A stretch of 64,000 nucleotides of DNA from Azospirillum brasilense. Lineage in GTDB: Bacteria; Pseudomonadota; Alphaproteobacteria; Azospirillales; Azospirillaceae. This document shows positions 26,138 through 35,263 of the stretch, piece after piece (the stretch's first letter is position 1; each line of letters opens with the position of its first letter). The notes beneath the pieces were generated by a model that had not been told where the DNA came from, did no database searches, and worked only from the letters and a program-made list of their open reading frames with translations. The position numbers and the translations under genes were made by a program. The stretch covers positions 1 to 64,000 of the forward strand of contig NZ_VITH01000007.1 of NCBI RefSeq assembly GCF_007827815.1, given 5' to 3'.

Positions 26138-26905
26138 TTACGGACGGTTCGGGTAGAGGCCGGCGGTCGCGATGCAGACGGTCTGTCCGATCGCCGGGGA
26201 CTGGGTGGAGACCTTCTGGGTGGCGCCGGCCGACGCGGGGGCGACCGCCACGGTGCCGCCGGTGATGCCGGTGTTGGGAACGGTGATGGAGCCGCTGGCC
26301 GTGCCGGCCACCTTGGCGCCCGTGCCCGGGCCGCTGGTGTTGTACGGTCCCTTCAGGGTGATGCCCGCGCCGCCGTCGTCGAGCGAGGTCTCACCGAGAT
26401 AGACGGTGCCTGAGGTCGGGGCCGACACCGGGGTACCGCCGTTGGTGACGGGGACGCTGACGGTGCCGGTGAAGGGAACGGTGGTCGAGCCGCCCGAGCC
26501 GCCGCCGGTGCCGGTGAAGGTGGCGGTGTGGGTGTGCGGCTGCAGCGGCACCTGGGCCGCCGAGAGCAGAAGCTCCTGCTGGCCGACCTTGGCGCCGATG
26601 GCGATGTTCACCAGGCCGGGGCCGGTCCCGGTGCCAATGGCGGCGCGGCCGCGCAGGTCGGGGACGGCGAAGAGATCGTTGTTGTTGCCGCCGTAGCGGT
26701 AGCCGATCAGGGCGAACAGGGCCTGGTTCTCGCGGACCGCCAGCGTGCGGCCGTCGGCCACCACATAGCCCTGCGGGCACCAGTCGAACGAGTAGGTGCA
26801 GATGGTGCCGATGTACGGTTCCACGTTGCAGGCGGCGGCGGGGGTGCTGACCAGAGCCAAGCCGCCGGTCATCGCAAAGGCGGCGGAGAGAAGGAACTTG
26901 CGCAT
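26138..26905 (-). CDS. Exported phage-tail-collar-domain protein (Mdp type), copy 2
   Basis: 255 residues with a signal peptide (MRKFLLSAAFAMTGGLALV, cleavage probably after TPAAA before C26). The collar domain spans about 40-92: FDWCPQGYVVADGRTLAV, QALFALIGYRYGG and FAVPDLRGRAAIGTGTG. The C-terminal half is Gly/Thr-rich, with HTHTATFTGTG and repeated VPFTGTVSVP-like strands, and ends QTVCIATAGLYPNRP. Cys26, Cys36, Cys43 and a late Cys may form disulfides. It is nearly identical to copy 3 from about residue 80 to the end. It is probably co-transcribed with copy 3 (48-base gap). Confidence 0.87.
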   Translation of the reverse strand: MRKFLLSAAFAMTGGLALVSTPAAACNVEPYIGTICTYSFDWCPQGYVVADGRTLAVRENQALFALIGYRYGGNNNDLFAVPDLRGRAAIGTGTGPGLVNIAIGAKVGQQELLLSAAQVPLQPHTHTATFTGTGGGSGGSTTVPFTGTVSVPVTNGGTPVSAPTSGTVYLGETSLDDGGAGITLKGPYNTSGPGTGAKVAGTASGSITVPNTGITGGTVAVAPASAGATQKVSTQSPAIGQTVCIATAGLYPNRP

Positions 26906-26953
26906 GGTGGGTCCTCGGCGTTGAAGAGGTTCGGGTTTCGGCTACGCGATTCG

Positions 26954-27721
26954 TTACGGACGGTTCGGATAGAGGCCGTTGGCCACGATGCAGACGGTCT
27001 GTCCGATCGCCGGGGACTGGGTGGAGACCTTCTGGGTGGCGCCGGCCGACGCGGGGGCGACCGCCACGGTGCCGCCGGTGATGCCGGTGTTGGGAACCGT
27101 GATGGAGCCGCTGGCCGTGCCGGCCACCTTGGCGCCCGTGCCCGGGCCGCTGGTGTTGTACGGCCCCTTCAGAACCATGCCGGCGCCGCCGTCGTCGATC
27201 GAGGTGTCGCCGAGATAGACCGTGCCCGAGGTCGGGGCCGACACCGGGGTGCCGCCGTTGGTGATGGGAAGGCTGACGGTGCCGGTGAAGGGAACGGTGG
27301 TCGAGCCGCCCGAGCCGCCGCCGGTGCCGGTGAAGGTGGCGGTGTGGGTGTGCGGCTGCAGCGGCACCTGGGCCGCCGAGAGCAGAAGCTCCTGCTGGCC
27401 GACCTTGGCGCCGATGGCGATGTTCACCAGGCCGGGGCCGGTCCCGCTGCCGATGGCCGCGCGGCCACGCAGGTCGGGGATGCCGAACGTGTTCACGTTG
27501 TCGCCGCCGTAGCGGAAGCCGACCAGCGCGAACAGCGCCTGATACTCGCGGATCGCCAGGGTCCGGCCGTCGGCCGGGATGTAGTTACGGGGACACCAGT
27601 CGAACGCGAAGGTGCAGACGGTGCCGATGTAGGCCTCGTCGTTGCAGGCCGCTGCGGGTGTGCTGAACAGAGCCATGCCGCTTGCCATCGCAAGCGCGGC
27701 GGGGAGAAGAGCCTTGCGCAT
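26954..27721 (-). CDS. Exported phage-tail-collar-domain protein (Mdp type), copy 3
   Basis: 255 residues. Signal peptide MRKALLPAALAMASGMALFSTPAAA, then CNDEAYIGTVCTFAFDWCPRNYIPADGRTLAIREYQALFALVGFRYGG and the collar motif IPDLRGRAAIGSGTG. The C-terminal region is almost identical to copy 2, ending VCIVANGLYPNRP. An ATG at 27721 with AAGGA seven bases upstream is preferred over the in-frame start at 27772, because it gives a normal signal peptide. First gene of the minus-strand pair; its promoter should lie in the AT-rich gap shared with the glycosyltransferase at 28077. Confidence 0.87.
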   Translation of the reverse strand: MRKALLPAALAMASGMALFSTPAAACNDEAYIGTVCTFAFDWCPRNYIPADGRTLAIREYQALFALVGFRYGGDNVNTFGIPDLRGRAAIGSGTGPGLVNIAIGAKVGQQELLLSAAQVPLQPHTHTATFTGTGGGSGGSTTVPFTGTVSLPITNGGTPVSAPTSGTVYLGDTSIDDGGAGMVLKGPYNTSGPGTGAKVAGTASGSITVPNTGITGGTVAVAPASAGATQKVSTQSPAIGQTVCIVANGLYPNRP

Positions 27722-28076
27722 GATGTGTCCTTCGCGTTGGGATTGTTTTTTGTTCAGACGGATGGTTGCCATACAAGTGAATGAATTTATTTTTTCACGA
27801 ACTTATTATTCCATATCCCGCTAAGGTGGTTAAACGACATTTTTATACAAATATTTTCATTTTCCGATGCCTCCTGTTTCTTGCACGCATAGCGTGCGAC
27901 GGCGCCATGAGAGGCTGTCCTGCCGGCCCATGCCGCGGATCGCCGAGGAGCGCCGCAGACCCTCGGGGCACCCCCTCCGCGCGGTCCCGGCGTCCGGAAC
28001 CGGATCGGATGGGGCACGTTGTTCCAAATGGGCCATCGGGTTGGAGGCTCGGGGGCGGAGGCATGGCGCCAACATC
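27722..28076. other. AT-rich divergent intergenic region
   Basis: 355 bases between the collar genes (minus) and the CgeB-like glycosyltransferase (plus). About 27740-27880 is strongly AT-rich; the rest is GC-rich. Promoters for both directions are expected but I cannot place them. Just before the glycosyltransferase start, GGAGGC is followed by a 5-codon frame (ATG at 28062) whose TGA overlaps that start as ATGA. Confidence 0.5.
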
Positions 28077-29153
28077 ATGAAAATCATCATTTTCGGACAA
28101 TCCATCAGCTCCTCCTGGGGCAACGGGCACGCCACCTTGTGGCGGGGGCTGATCAAGGCTTTGGCGCGGCGGGGCAACCGCGTCGTCTTCCTGGAGCGCG
28201 ACACGCCCGAGCGGGCGCAGCACCGCGACCTGTGGGAGGTGCCCGGCGGCGAGCTTCTGCTCTACGGGCGTTGGGAGGAAGTAGCGGCGGCGGCGCAGCG
28301 CCACGCCGACGAGGCGGACGTCGCGATGGTGACCTCCGGTTGTCCGGACGGGGCTGCGGCCTCCCACCTCGTGCTGGGATCGAAGGCGCAACGCACGGTC
28401 TATTACGACCTCGACACGCACATCACCCTGTCCCGCTCCGAAACGGGGGAACGGCCGGCCTATCTGCCGCCGGACGGTCTGGGCGGGTTCGACACCGTGT
28501 TGAGCAGCACCGGCGGGGAAGCGCTCGAGGCGCTGAAGACTGAACTGGGCGCCCGGTACGTGGCGCCGCTCTACGCCTGGGTCGATCCTGACCTGCACCG
28601 GCCCGTCGACGCGGTGCCGCGCTATCTCGGCGATCTCTGCCATCTCGGCGCCTGGGTCGAGGACCGGCGGGCGGCGCTGGAGGCGCTGTTCCTCGAGCCG
28701 GCCCGGCGGTTGGGCCGGCGGCGCTTCGTCTTGGCCGGCGGCGGCTACCCGGACGACGCGTCCTGGGGCGCCAACATCCGGCGCGTCGAACATCTGCCTC
28801 CGGCGGAGCACGCGGCCTTCTTCCGCTCGTCCACCCTGACGCTGAACGTGACCCGGCGGTCCCTGAAGGCGATGGGCTGGTGCCCGTCGGTCCGGCTGTT
28901 CGAGGCGGCGGCCTGCGGCGTTCCGGTGATTTCCGACGCGTGGGAGGGGCTCGGCGCCTTCTTCGAACCGGGGCGCGACATCCTGGTCGCGCGGGAGACC
29001 GACGACGTGACCACGGCGCTGATGCTGCCGCGCGGCCATCTCGCCACCCTGGCCCAGCGCGCGCGGTCGCGCGTTCTGGAGGAGCACACGGCGGAGCGGC
29101 GCGTGCGGGAGTTGCGCTCCATTCTCGACATCAAGGGGGGCGGCGATGATTGA
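28077..29153 (+). CDS. CgeB-like glycosyltransferase
   Basis: 358 residues. The N terminus MKIIIFGQSISSSWGNGHATLWRGLIKALARRGNRVVFLERD is the Rossmann start of CgeB/DUF3880-type transferases. The C-terminal half has the GT-B donor site: FFRSSTLTLNVTRRSLKAMGWCPSVRLFEAAACGVPVISDAWEGLGAFFEPGRDILVA. CgeB acts in glycosylation of the Bacillus spore crust; homologues in other bacteria modify surface polymers. Acceptor unknown; the neighbouring exported collar proteins are candidates by position only. The start is ATG at 28077; a GGAGG lies 15 bases upstream, longer than usual. Confidence 0.8.
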   Translation: MKIIIFGQSISSSWGNGHATLWRGLIKALARRGNRVVFLERDTPERAQHRDLWEVPGGELLLYGRWEEVAAAAQRHADEADVAMVTSGCPDGAAASHLVLGSKAQRTVYYDLDTHITLSRSETGERPAYLPPDGLGGFDTVLSSTGGEALEALKTELGARYVAPLYAWVDPDLHRPVDAVPRYLGDLCHLGAWVEDRRAALEALFLEPARRLGRRRFVLAGGGYPDDASWGANIRRVEHLPPAEHAAFFRSSTLTLNVTRRSLKAMGWCPSVRLFEAAACGVPVISDAWEGLGAFFEPGRDILVARETDDVTTALMLPRGHLATLAQRARSRVLEEHTAERRVRELRSILDIKGGGDD

Positions 29154-29550
29154 TCCGACGTCGCCCGGTTGCCCGGGCCGCCTCTGTTGGAAGTAAGCCG
29201 CCCTGGGCGTCCTGGCCGTCCGGTCGGGTTCCCGGTTCCGAGGTCGGCAGCCCGGTGCAGGACGGCTATCCCTTCCGCGAGTCGATCCACTTCCAATACC
29301 CCGGTTACCGGAAGCCCTTTTTCGTAGAAAACAAAGAGGGGGCAATGGCAACAGGGCTGTCCCGATTCCGGCTTTTCCCCAGATCATCAAGGCGTCGGAA
29401 AGAAGAGCGAGCGTCAGACAATAAGTTTCAATGAATAACACCACAGGGACATGGGATGAACGAAGCGGTGAAGCGTAGGAACGGATCGGCGGGAGAACCT
29501 CATCCGAGCGTCGGCGTCCTGTCGGGCCTCCGTTTTGCGGAGGCGGCTCA
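29154..29550. other. Gap between the two glycosyltransferases
   Basis: About 400 bases with no convincing full gene. A 16-codon frame (29146-29196, MIDPTSPGC...) overlaps the end of the first glycosyltransferase and could be the remnant of a lost gene. A TTG-started frame to 29434 looks like chance. A 34-codon frame at 29456-29560 is listed separately. Confidence 0.45.
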
Positions 29551-29560
29551 ATGGCATTGA
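29456..29560 (+). CDS. Possible short ORF overlapping the GT4 start
   Basis: 34 residues (MNEAVKRRNGSAGEPHPSVG...). AGGGA lies about six bases before its ATG, and its stop TGA falls 7 bases inside the next gene. It could be a leader that couples translation to the glycosyltransferase, or chance. Confidence 0.25.
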   Translation: MNEAVKRRNGSAGEPHPSVGVLSGLRFAEAAQWH

Positions 29561-30636
29561 CCATCCTCACCGTGGCGTCGCCCTTCGCCCCGGTCGGCGC
29601 CGATCCGGAGAGCGACGGCACGGCGGAGCAGGTGGCCGGCGCCATCGACGCCGCCCTGGTCCGTGCCGGGCACCGCTCGGTCGTCATCGCTCCGGAGAAT
29701 TCGGCGGTGGCGGGAACGCTGATTCCCCTGGCGCGCGTCCATGGCGGCGCGCATGGGCAGGCCCCGGACGAGCGGGCGCAGGCGGCCGTTCTGAGGCGCG
29801 TCGCCACCGTGGTCGCCGGGGCGGTGGAAGACCACGCGCCGGATCTCGTCCACATCCATGTCCGGGACTTCGACGTCCTGCTGCCGCCGCAGGACGTGCC
29901 GGTCCTGGCGACCCTCTACCAGCCGCTCGACCGTTACCGGCCGGAGGCCCTGGCGTTCCGGCGGGCGAACCTGCATCTCCAGCCGGTGTCCGCGGCGCAG
30001 GTGCGCGGCGCCTCGTCGGCGCTGTCCCTGCTGCCGCCGCTGGAGATCGGGGTGGCGGTGGACCGCCTGCACATCCGCGTGCCGAAACGCCGCTTCGCCG
30101 TCTGCCTGGGCGACATCGAGCCGGAGATGGGCTTCCACATCGCGCTGGACGCGGCGCGGCAGATCGACATGCAGCTTCTCCTCTGCGGCGGGCTGTCCCG
30201 CAACGCGGAGGACCAGCGCTATCTCCAGGAGGAGATCCGGCCGCGGCTGGACCCCAAGCGCCGCTTCCTCGGGCGGATCGGCTTCGGGCGCAAGCGCTGG
30301 ATGCTCGGGGCGGCGCGCTGCCTGCTGGCGCCCAGCCTGATGTCGGAGCCGACGCCCGTTGCGGCGCTGGAGGCGCTGGCCTGCGGCACGCCGGTGGTGG
30401 CCTTCCCGACCGGCGCTCTGGCCGACCTTGTGGAGCCGGGCGTCACCGGCTTCCTGGTCAAGGACGCCGAGGAGATGGCCCGCGCCATCGAGGACTGCGA
30501 GGGCTTGGACCCCGACGCCTGCCGCGCCGTCGCCCGCGCCCGTTACTCGCTGGACGGCATGACGGAACGCTATCTGACGCGGTTCGAGGAGCTGGTGGCC
30601 GGAGGGGCGACGGCGGCGGGTGCGGGGATGGCGTAG
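29551..30636 (+). CDS. Family 4-type glycosyltransferase
   Basis: 361 residues with the GT-B layout. N-terminal domain: MALTILTVASPFAPVGAD, RAGHRSVVIAPEN and DLVHIHVRDFD. The C-terminal donor site has RRFLGRIGFGRKRWMLGAARCLLAPSLMSEPTPVAALEALACGTPVVAFPTGALADLVEPGVTGFLV, the classic GT4 E-x7-E region. It probably transfers a sugar from a nucleotide donor; the acceptor is unknown. GGAGG lies eight bases before the ATG. Same strand as the CgeB-like gene, 397 bases downstream; convergent with the double acetyltransferase. Confidence 0.85.
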   Translation: MALTILTVASPFAPVGADPESDGTAEQVAGAIDAALVRAGHRSVVIAPENSAVAGTLIPLARVHGGAHGQAPDERAQAAVLRRVATVVAGAVEDHAPDLVHIHVRDFDVLLPPQDVPVLATLYQPLDRYRPEALAFRRANLHLQPVSAAQVRGASSALSLLPPLEIGVAVDRLHIRVPKRRFAVCLGDIEPEMGFHIALDAARQIDMQLLLCGGLSRNAEDQRYLQEEIRPRLDPKRRFLGRIGFGRKRWMLGAARCLLAPSLMSEPTPVAALEALACGTPVVAFPTGALADLVEPGVTGFLVKDAEEMARAIEDCEGLDPDACRAVARARYSLDGMTERYLTRFEELVAGGATAAGAGMA

Positions 30637-30651
30637 CCCCGCCACCTGTTC

Positions 30652-31779
30652 CTAGGGCGCGGCGCCGTAGAGCTTCGCCATCGCCACATGGTCGGTCAGC
30701 CGTCCGTCGATCAGGCTGTGGCGGCGGGCCACCGCCTCCTCCCGGAAGCCGTGCTTGGCGTAGAAGCGCCGGGCGCGGCCGTTGTGGCCGAACACCCAGA
30801 GCGACAGCCGGTGCAGCCGCCGCGCCCGCACCCAGAGGTCCGCCGCGGCGATCAGGCGCCCACCGACGCCCGACGCCCAGAAGTCCCGGCGCACCGCCAG
30901 CCCCAGGCCGGCTTCATGGGCGGTTCGGGCGTAGGCGCCGGTCCACAGCGACAGGGACCCGGCGATGGTGCCGTCCACGACGGCCAGCAGGGTCGCCGCC
31001 CGGTCGCCGATCCTCTGTTCGGCGAGGAAGCGCCGGGCCGCCGCGACGTCGGGCAGGGATTCGGCGGCGCTGCGCATCAGGAAATGGGTCTCGCTGCGCA
31101 CCGCGCGGTCGTAGGCGAGGTAGGCGGCGGCGTCCGCGGGCAGGGCGGGGCGGATCTCCAGCCGCCCGATCCGCGCCGGGGGCGGCGCGTCCACGATCGG
31201 GTCGGGCGTCAGGTCGGGCCATTCGGGAACATGCTCCGCCCCGATGAGCTTGCCCATCAGCCGCTCGCTGCGCCACGCGCCGTTGACGCGCAGCGCGTCG
31301 CGCATCAACCCCTCGTCGAGGAAGCCGAGCCGGTCATAAAGAGAGAGGGCGCGGCCGTTGCTCTCGGCCACGGTCAGTTCCAGCCGGTGCGCGCCGGTGC
31401 GCCGCGCCCAGCACTCCGCCGCGGCGAACAGCGCGGTGGCGACGCCGCGCCCGTTCCAGTCGCGCCGCACCCCGACCGCCAGGGTCACCGCGCCGCGGTT
31501 GCGGCGGAACCGTCCGCCATGGGCGCTGAGATAGCCGACGAGCTCCGCGGGGCGGCTCCCCACGGTCTCGGCGACGAAGATCGTGGAATTGCCCAGCGCC
31601 TGGAAGGCGGCGAGATCGCGTCCCCAGAAGGGCCGCTCGCCGGGCTCGCGCAGCAGGAAATCGCTTTCGGCGTCGATCCGCGCGACCAGGGCCAGCAGGG
31701 CATGGCGCTCGCCGGGCCGGGCTTCGCGGATGGCGACGCCGCCGATGGTCTGGCCGCCGATGGTCTTGATGTCCCGCAT
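30652..31779 (-). CDS. Double-domain GNAT acetyltransferase
   Basis: 375 residues formed by two GNAT domains in tandem. Domain 1 (about 14-180) has the acetyl-CoA loop RRDWNGRGVATALF and RLELTVAESNGRALSLYDRLGF. Domain 2 (about 208-370) has RRDFWASGVGGRLI and RLSLWVFGHNGRARRFYAKHGF. Both keep the R-x-x-G-x-G/A type binding loop, so both may be active. The substrate is unknown. The ATG at 31779 is 99 bases from the divergent single GNAT gene. Confidence 0.85.
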   Translation of the reverse strand: MRDIKTIGGQTIGGVAIREARPGERHALLALVARIDAESDFLLREPGERPFWGRDLAAFQALGNSTIFVAETVGSRPAELVGYLSAHGGRFRRNRGAVTLAVGVRRDWNGRGVATALFAAAECWARRTGAHRLELTVAESNGRALSLYDRLGFLDEGLMRDALRVNGAWRSERLMGKLIGAEHVPEWPDLTPDPIVDAPPPARIGRLEIRPALPADAAAYLAYDRAVRSETHFLMRSAAESLPDVAAARRFLAEQRIGDRAATLLAVVDGTIAGSLSLWTGAYARTAHEAGLGLAVRRDFWASGVGGRLIAAADLWVRARRLHRLSLWVFGHNGRARRFYAKHGFREEAVARRHSLIDGRLTDHVAMAKLYGAAP

Positions 31780-31878
31780 GGCGCGCAGCCTAGGCCCGCC
31801 CGCGGGCGATGGCAAAGCGGTTGTTGCCTTGCGGCCGGCGCGGCTATCGTCGCGCCATTGTCGAGACCTGGAGTTGCC

Positions 31879-32370
31879 ATGCCCACCGTGTCCGTCCGTC
31901 CGGCCGTCGAGGCCGATTGCCCGACCATCCTCCGCTTCGTCCGGGAACTGGCCGCGTTCGAAAACGAGCCCCACGCCGTGAAGGCGAGCGAGGCGGACTT
32001 CCGGCGCGACGGCTGGGGCGAGCGTCCGGTGTTCGAGGCGCTGATCGCCGAGCTGGACGGGGAGCCCGTCGGCTTCGCGCTGTGCTTTCGCAACTATTCG
32101 ACCTGGGAAGGGCGGGCCGGCCTGTTCGTGGAGGATCTCTACGTCACTCCGGAGGCGCGGCGCTACGGCGTGGGCCGCAAGCTGCTGGCGACGGTGGCCA
32201 GACTGGCGGCCGAGCGGGGCTGCCGCCGTGTCGACCTGAATGTGCTGCACTGGAACCCGGCGCGCGATTTCTATCTGCGCATCGGCTTCAAACAGATGGA
32301 GGAGTGGCTTCCCTACCGTCTCACCGGCGATGCGATCGCGGCACTGGCCGCGCAGGCGGATGAGGCTTGA
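31879..32370 (+). CDS. GNAT acetyltransferase (diamine N-acetyltransferase-like)
   Basis: 163 residues. Features of the spermidine/spermine acetyltransferase-like group: RPAVEADCPTILRFVRELAAFE at the start, EPVGFALCFRNYSTWEGRAGLFVEDLYV, acetyl-CoA loop EARRYGVGRKLL and NVLHWNPARDFYLRIGFKQMEEW. Likely N-acetylates a small amine such as a polyamine or thialysine, inferred from the family. GGAG lies about six bases before the ATG. Confidence 0.87.
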   Translation: MPTVSVRPAVEADCPTILRFVRELAAFENEPHAVKASEADFRRDGWGERPVFEALIAELDGEPVGFALCFRNYSTWEGRAGLFVEDLYVTPEARRYGVGRKLLATVARLAAERGCRRVDLNVLHWNPARDFYLRIGFKQMEEWLPYRLTGDAIAALAAQADEA

Positions 32371-32477
32371 GGGAACGTCGGTATCTGACTGTTCCGGTGG
32401 GCTGACGGTCGGGGCTTGTCGATGGCCCCGACCTCATCGCCACCACGCTGTACTTACGCCTTGGTCCTGCGGGACCC

Positions 32478-32693
32478 TCAGGCGGCCTTGGCCGGCATCG
32501 CGGCGTTCAGCAGGTCCAGGTAGCCGGACCGCTCCTCGCGCAGGGTGGACAGCAGGTCGGCAAGGCTTTCGCGGACGAAGGGGTCGTTCTGGCCGTCGAT
32601 CCGGTTCAGCGCCAGCTGGATGAACTCATCGACCAGGGCGATGTGAACGCGAGAGGACGAGGTAATCTGTTCGGTGGTGGTGGCGATCAGCAT
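32478..32693 (-). CDS. Small helical protein, 71 residues
   Basis: MLIATTTEQITSSSRVHIALVDEFIQLALNRIDG and onward; predicted mostly helical, ending NAAMPAKAA. No family recognised. GGAG seven bases before the ATG supports translation. The upstream region (32700-32860) is relatively AT-rich and likely carries its promoter. Confidence 0.65.
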   Translation of the reverse strand: MLIATTTEQITSSSRVHIALVDEFIQLALNRIDGQNDPFVRESLADLLSTLREERSGYLDLLNAAMPAKAA

Positions 32694-33062
32694 TTTAAAA
32701 CTCCGTTTTGTCTTGTGTGTTCGTGATGTCTCTATTTGGCCATGTCCCGGTTAACGACTTACTAACGGGGGTTCCGCCGGGCTGGTGTCTTGAGGGGTAA
32801 TCCCGCAACCGACAAATATAGGGTGCTTTTACCCGTTTGGATTAATACTTTTCTTTAGGCGCGCCGGTGCGGTTTTGGCGCTGTGAGACTTTTCAAGGAC
32901 TTCCGGCAAAGGTCATAGCGGCCGGAGCGGCCTAGGCGGGATGGGGCGGAGCCTCAACGGCGGCGTCCGCAAGCCTTAAACCGCTGCGGCGGGGCGTTAA
33001 CAGGCCGCCCCGCCGGGCGGAGTACATCCTTTGCGGGAGCCCGGCATGCCGGGCGTAACCCC
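32694..33062. other. Intergenic region with two GC-rich dyads
   Basis: About 370 bases. It contains a 9-bp stem (GGCGGGGCG at 32988-32996, CGCCCCGCC at 33006-33014) and a perfect 16-bp palindrome GCCCGGCATGCCGGGC at 33039-33054. Both lie just past the stop of the minus-strand gene at 33063. Neither is followed by a T run, so Rho-independent termination is uncertain. Confidence 0.5.
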
Positions 33063-33317
33063 TTACGCGGCGCGCGGCAACCGGCCAGCGGCGTGATCCA
33101 TGCGGTCGGCGCGCTCCAGCGCCTGGGCGACCAGATCGTCGAACAAATCGTTGACCAGGGCCGACAGGCGCACCGGCGCGCCACCGAGCTGCGGCCCTTC
33201 CATCAGCAGGGAGCCTTCCTCGCCGGGGCCGATCACGCGCCAGCCCTGCGCCGTCATCTCGGCGACGCGGGTCTTGGCAATCAGGGCGCGGACATGGTCC
33301 AGGGCGACGTCGCTCAT
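33063..33317 (-). CDS. Small uncharacterised protein, 84 residues
   Basis: MSDVALDHVRALIAKTRVAEMTAQGWRVIGPGEEG and onward, ending in a helix (VNDLFDDLVAQALERADRMDHAAGRLP). No known family. GGGAG six bases before the ATG supports it. Divergent from fumC. Confidence 0.65.
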   Translation of the reverse strand: MSDVALDHVRALIAKTRVAEMTAQGWRVIGPGEEGSLLMEGPQLGGAPVRLSALVNDLFDDLVAQALERADRMDHAAGRLPRAA

Positions 33318-33527
33318 TCGAATCTCCCAGGGCTGTAGGAGGATGGCCGGGCCGGACGGCTGGGCCGTTCACGCAGAAACGGTAACGCAGGAAGCGGAAC
33401 GCAACAAGAACAAATTCGGCCGGACCCTCGCCCAAAGGGCATTCCGCGCGGATTCCCCTTGCCCGGCGGCCGATTCGGGAAAAAATGCCCTGACCGGACC
33501 GATGTTCGAACCGACGAGGACCTGACC

Positions 33528-34928
<1,401 letters not shown>

Positions 34929-34947
34929 CCGGGGCCGCGCGCCGTCG

Positions 34948-35151
34948 ATGAAAAAGCGCTCCGTCCTCATCGCCGGGCACCCGACCAGCGTCTCCCTGGA
35001 AGAGGAATTCTGGGAGGCGCTGAAGGGCCTCGCGCAGGCGCGGGGCATGTCGGTCAACGCGCTGATCGAGGAGATCGATTCGACCCGCAGCGGCAACCTG
35101 TCGAGCGCGATCCGCGTCTTCGTGCTGAACGCGGTACAGGGGCGGGGGTAA
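34948..35151 (+). CDS. Ribbon-helix-helix (RHH_4) domain protein
   Basis: 67 residues covering essentially one RHH_4 domain: RSVLIAGHPTSVSLEEEFWEALKGLAQARGMSVNALIEEID, then NLSSAIRVFVLNAVQ. Proteins of this kind are found downstream of fumC in alphaproteobacteria. The fold suggests DNA binding, but the target is unknown. Probably co-transcribed with fumC. Confidence 0.85.
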   Translation: MKKRSVLIAGHPTSVSLEEEFWEALKGLAQARGMSVNALIEEIDSTRSGNLSSAIRVFVLNAVQGRG

Positions 35152-35263
35152 GGGACAGGGTAGGGGCTCCCTCTCCCGCCGGGGCGCCCTGGACAGGCGG
35201 CGGGGGGACGGCTACACCCTTGCGCCGGACCGTCCCCTTCCCCTCGCGCCAGAGTGTCCGCCC

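Larger units (their letters stand above)
26138..27721 (-). repeat. Tandem gene duplication (offset 816 bp)
   Basis: The two collar genes 26138-26905 and 26954-27721 have the same length (768 bases). They match base for base over long stretches, for example about 26170-26370 against 26986-27186 and 26500-26640 against 27316-27456. The first 80 codons differ more than the C-terminal halves. Confidence 0.85.

Noticed and set aside
25132..27721. Prophage remnant because of tail-collar domains
   Set aside because: No capsid, portal, terminase, integrase or lysis genes nearby, and all three proteins have signal peptides, which phage fibres lack.
29150..29434. 94-codon frame between the glycosyltransferases
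   Set aside because: TTG start without a ribosome site, no domain, and Arg/Pro/Ser-rich composition.
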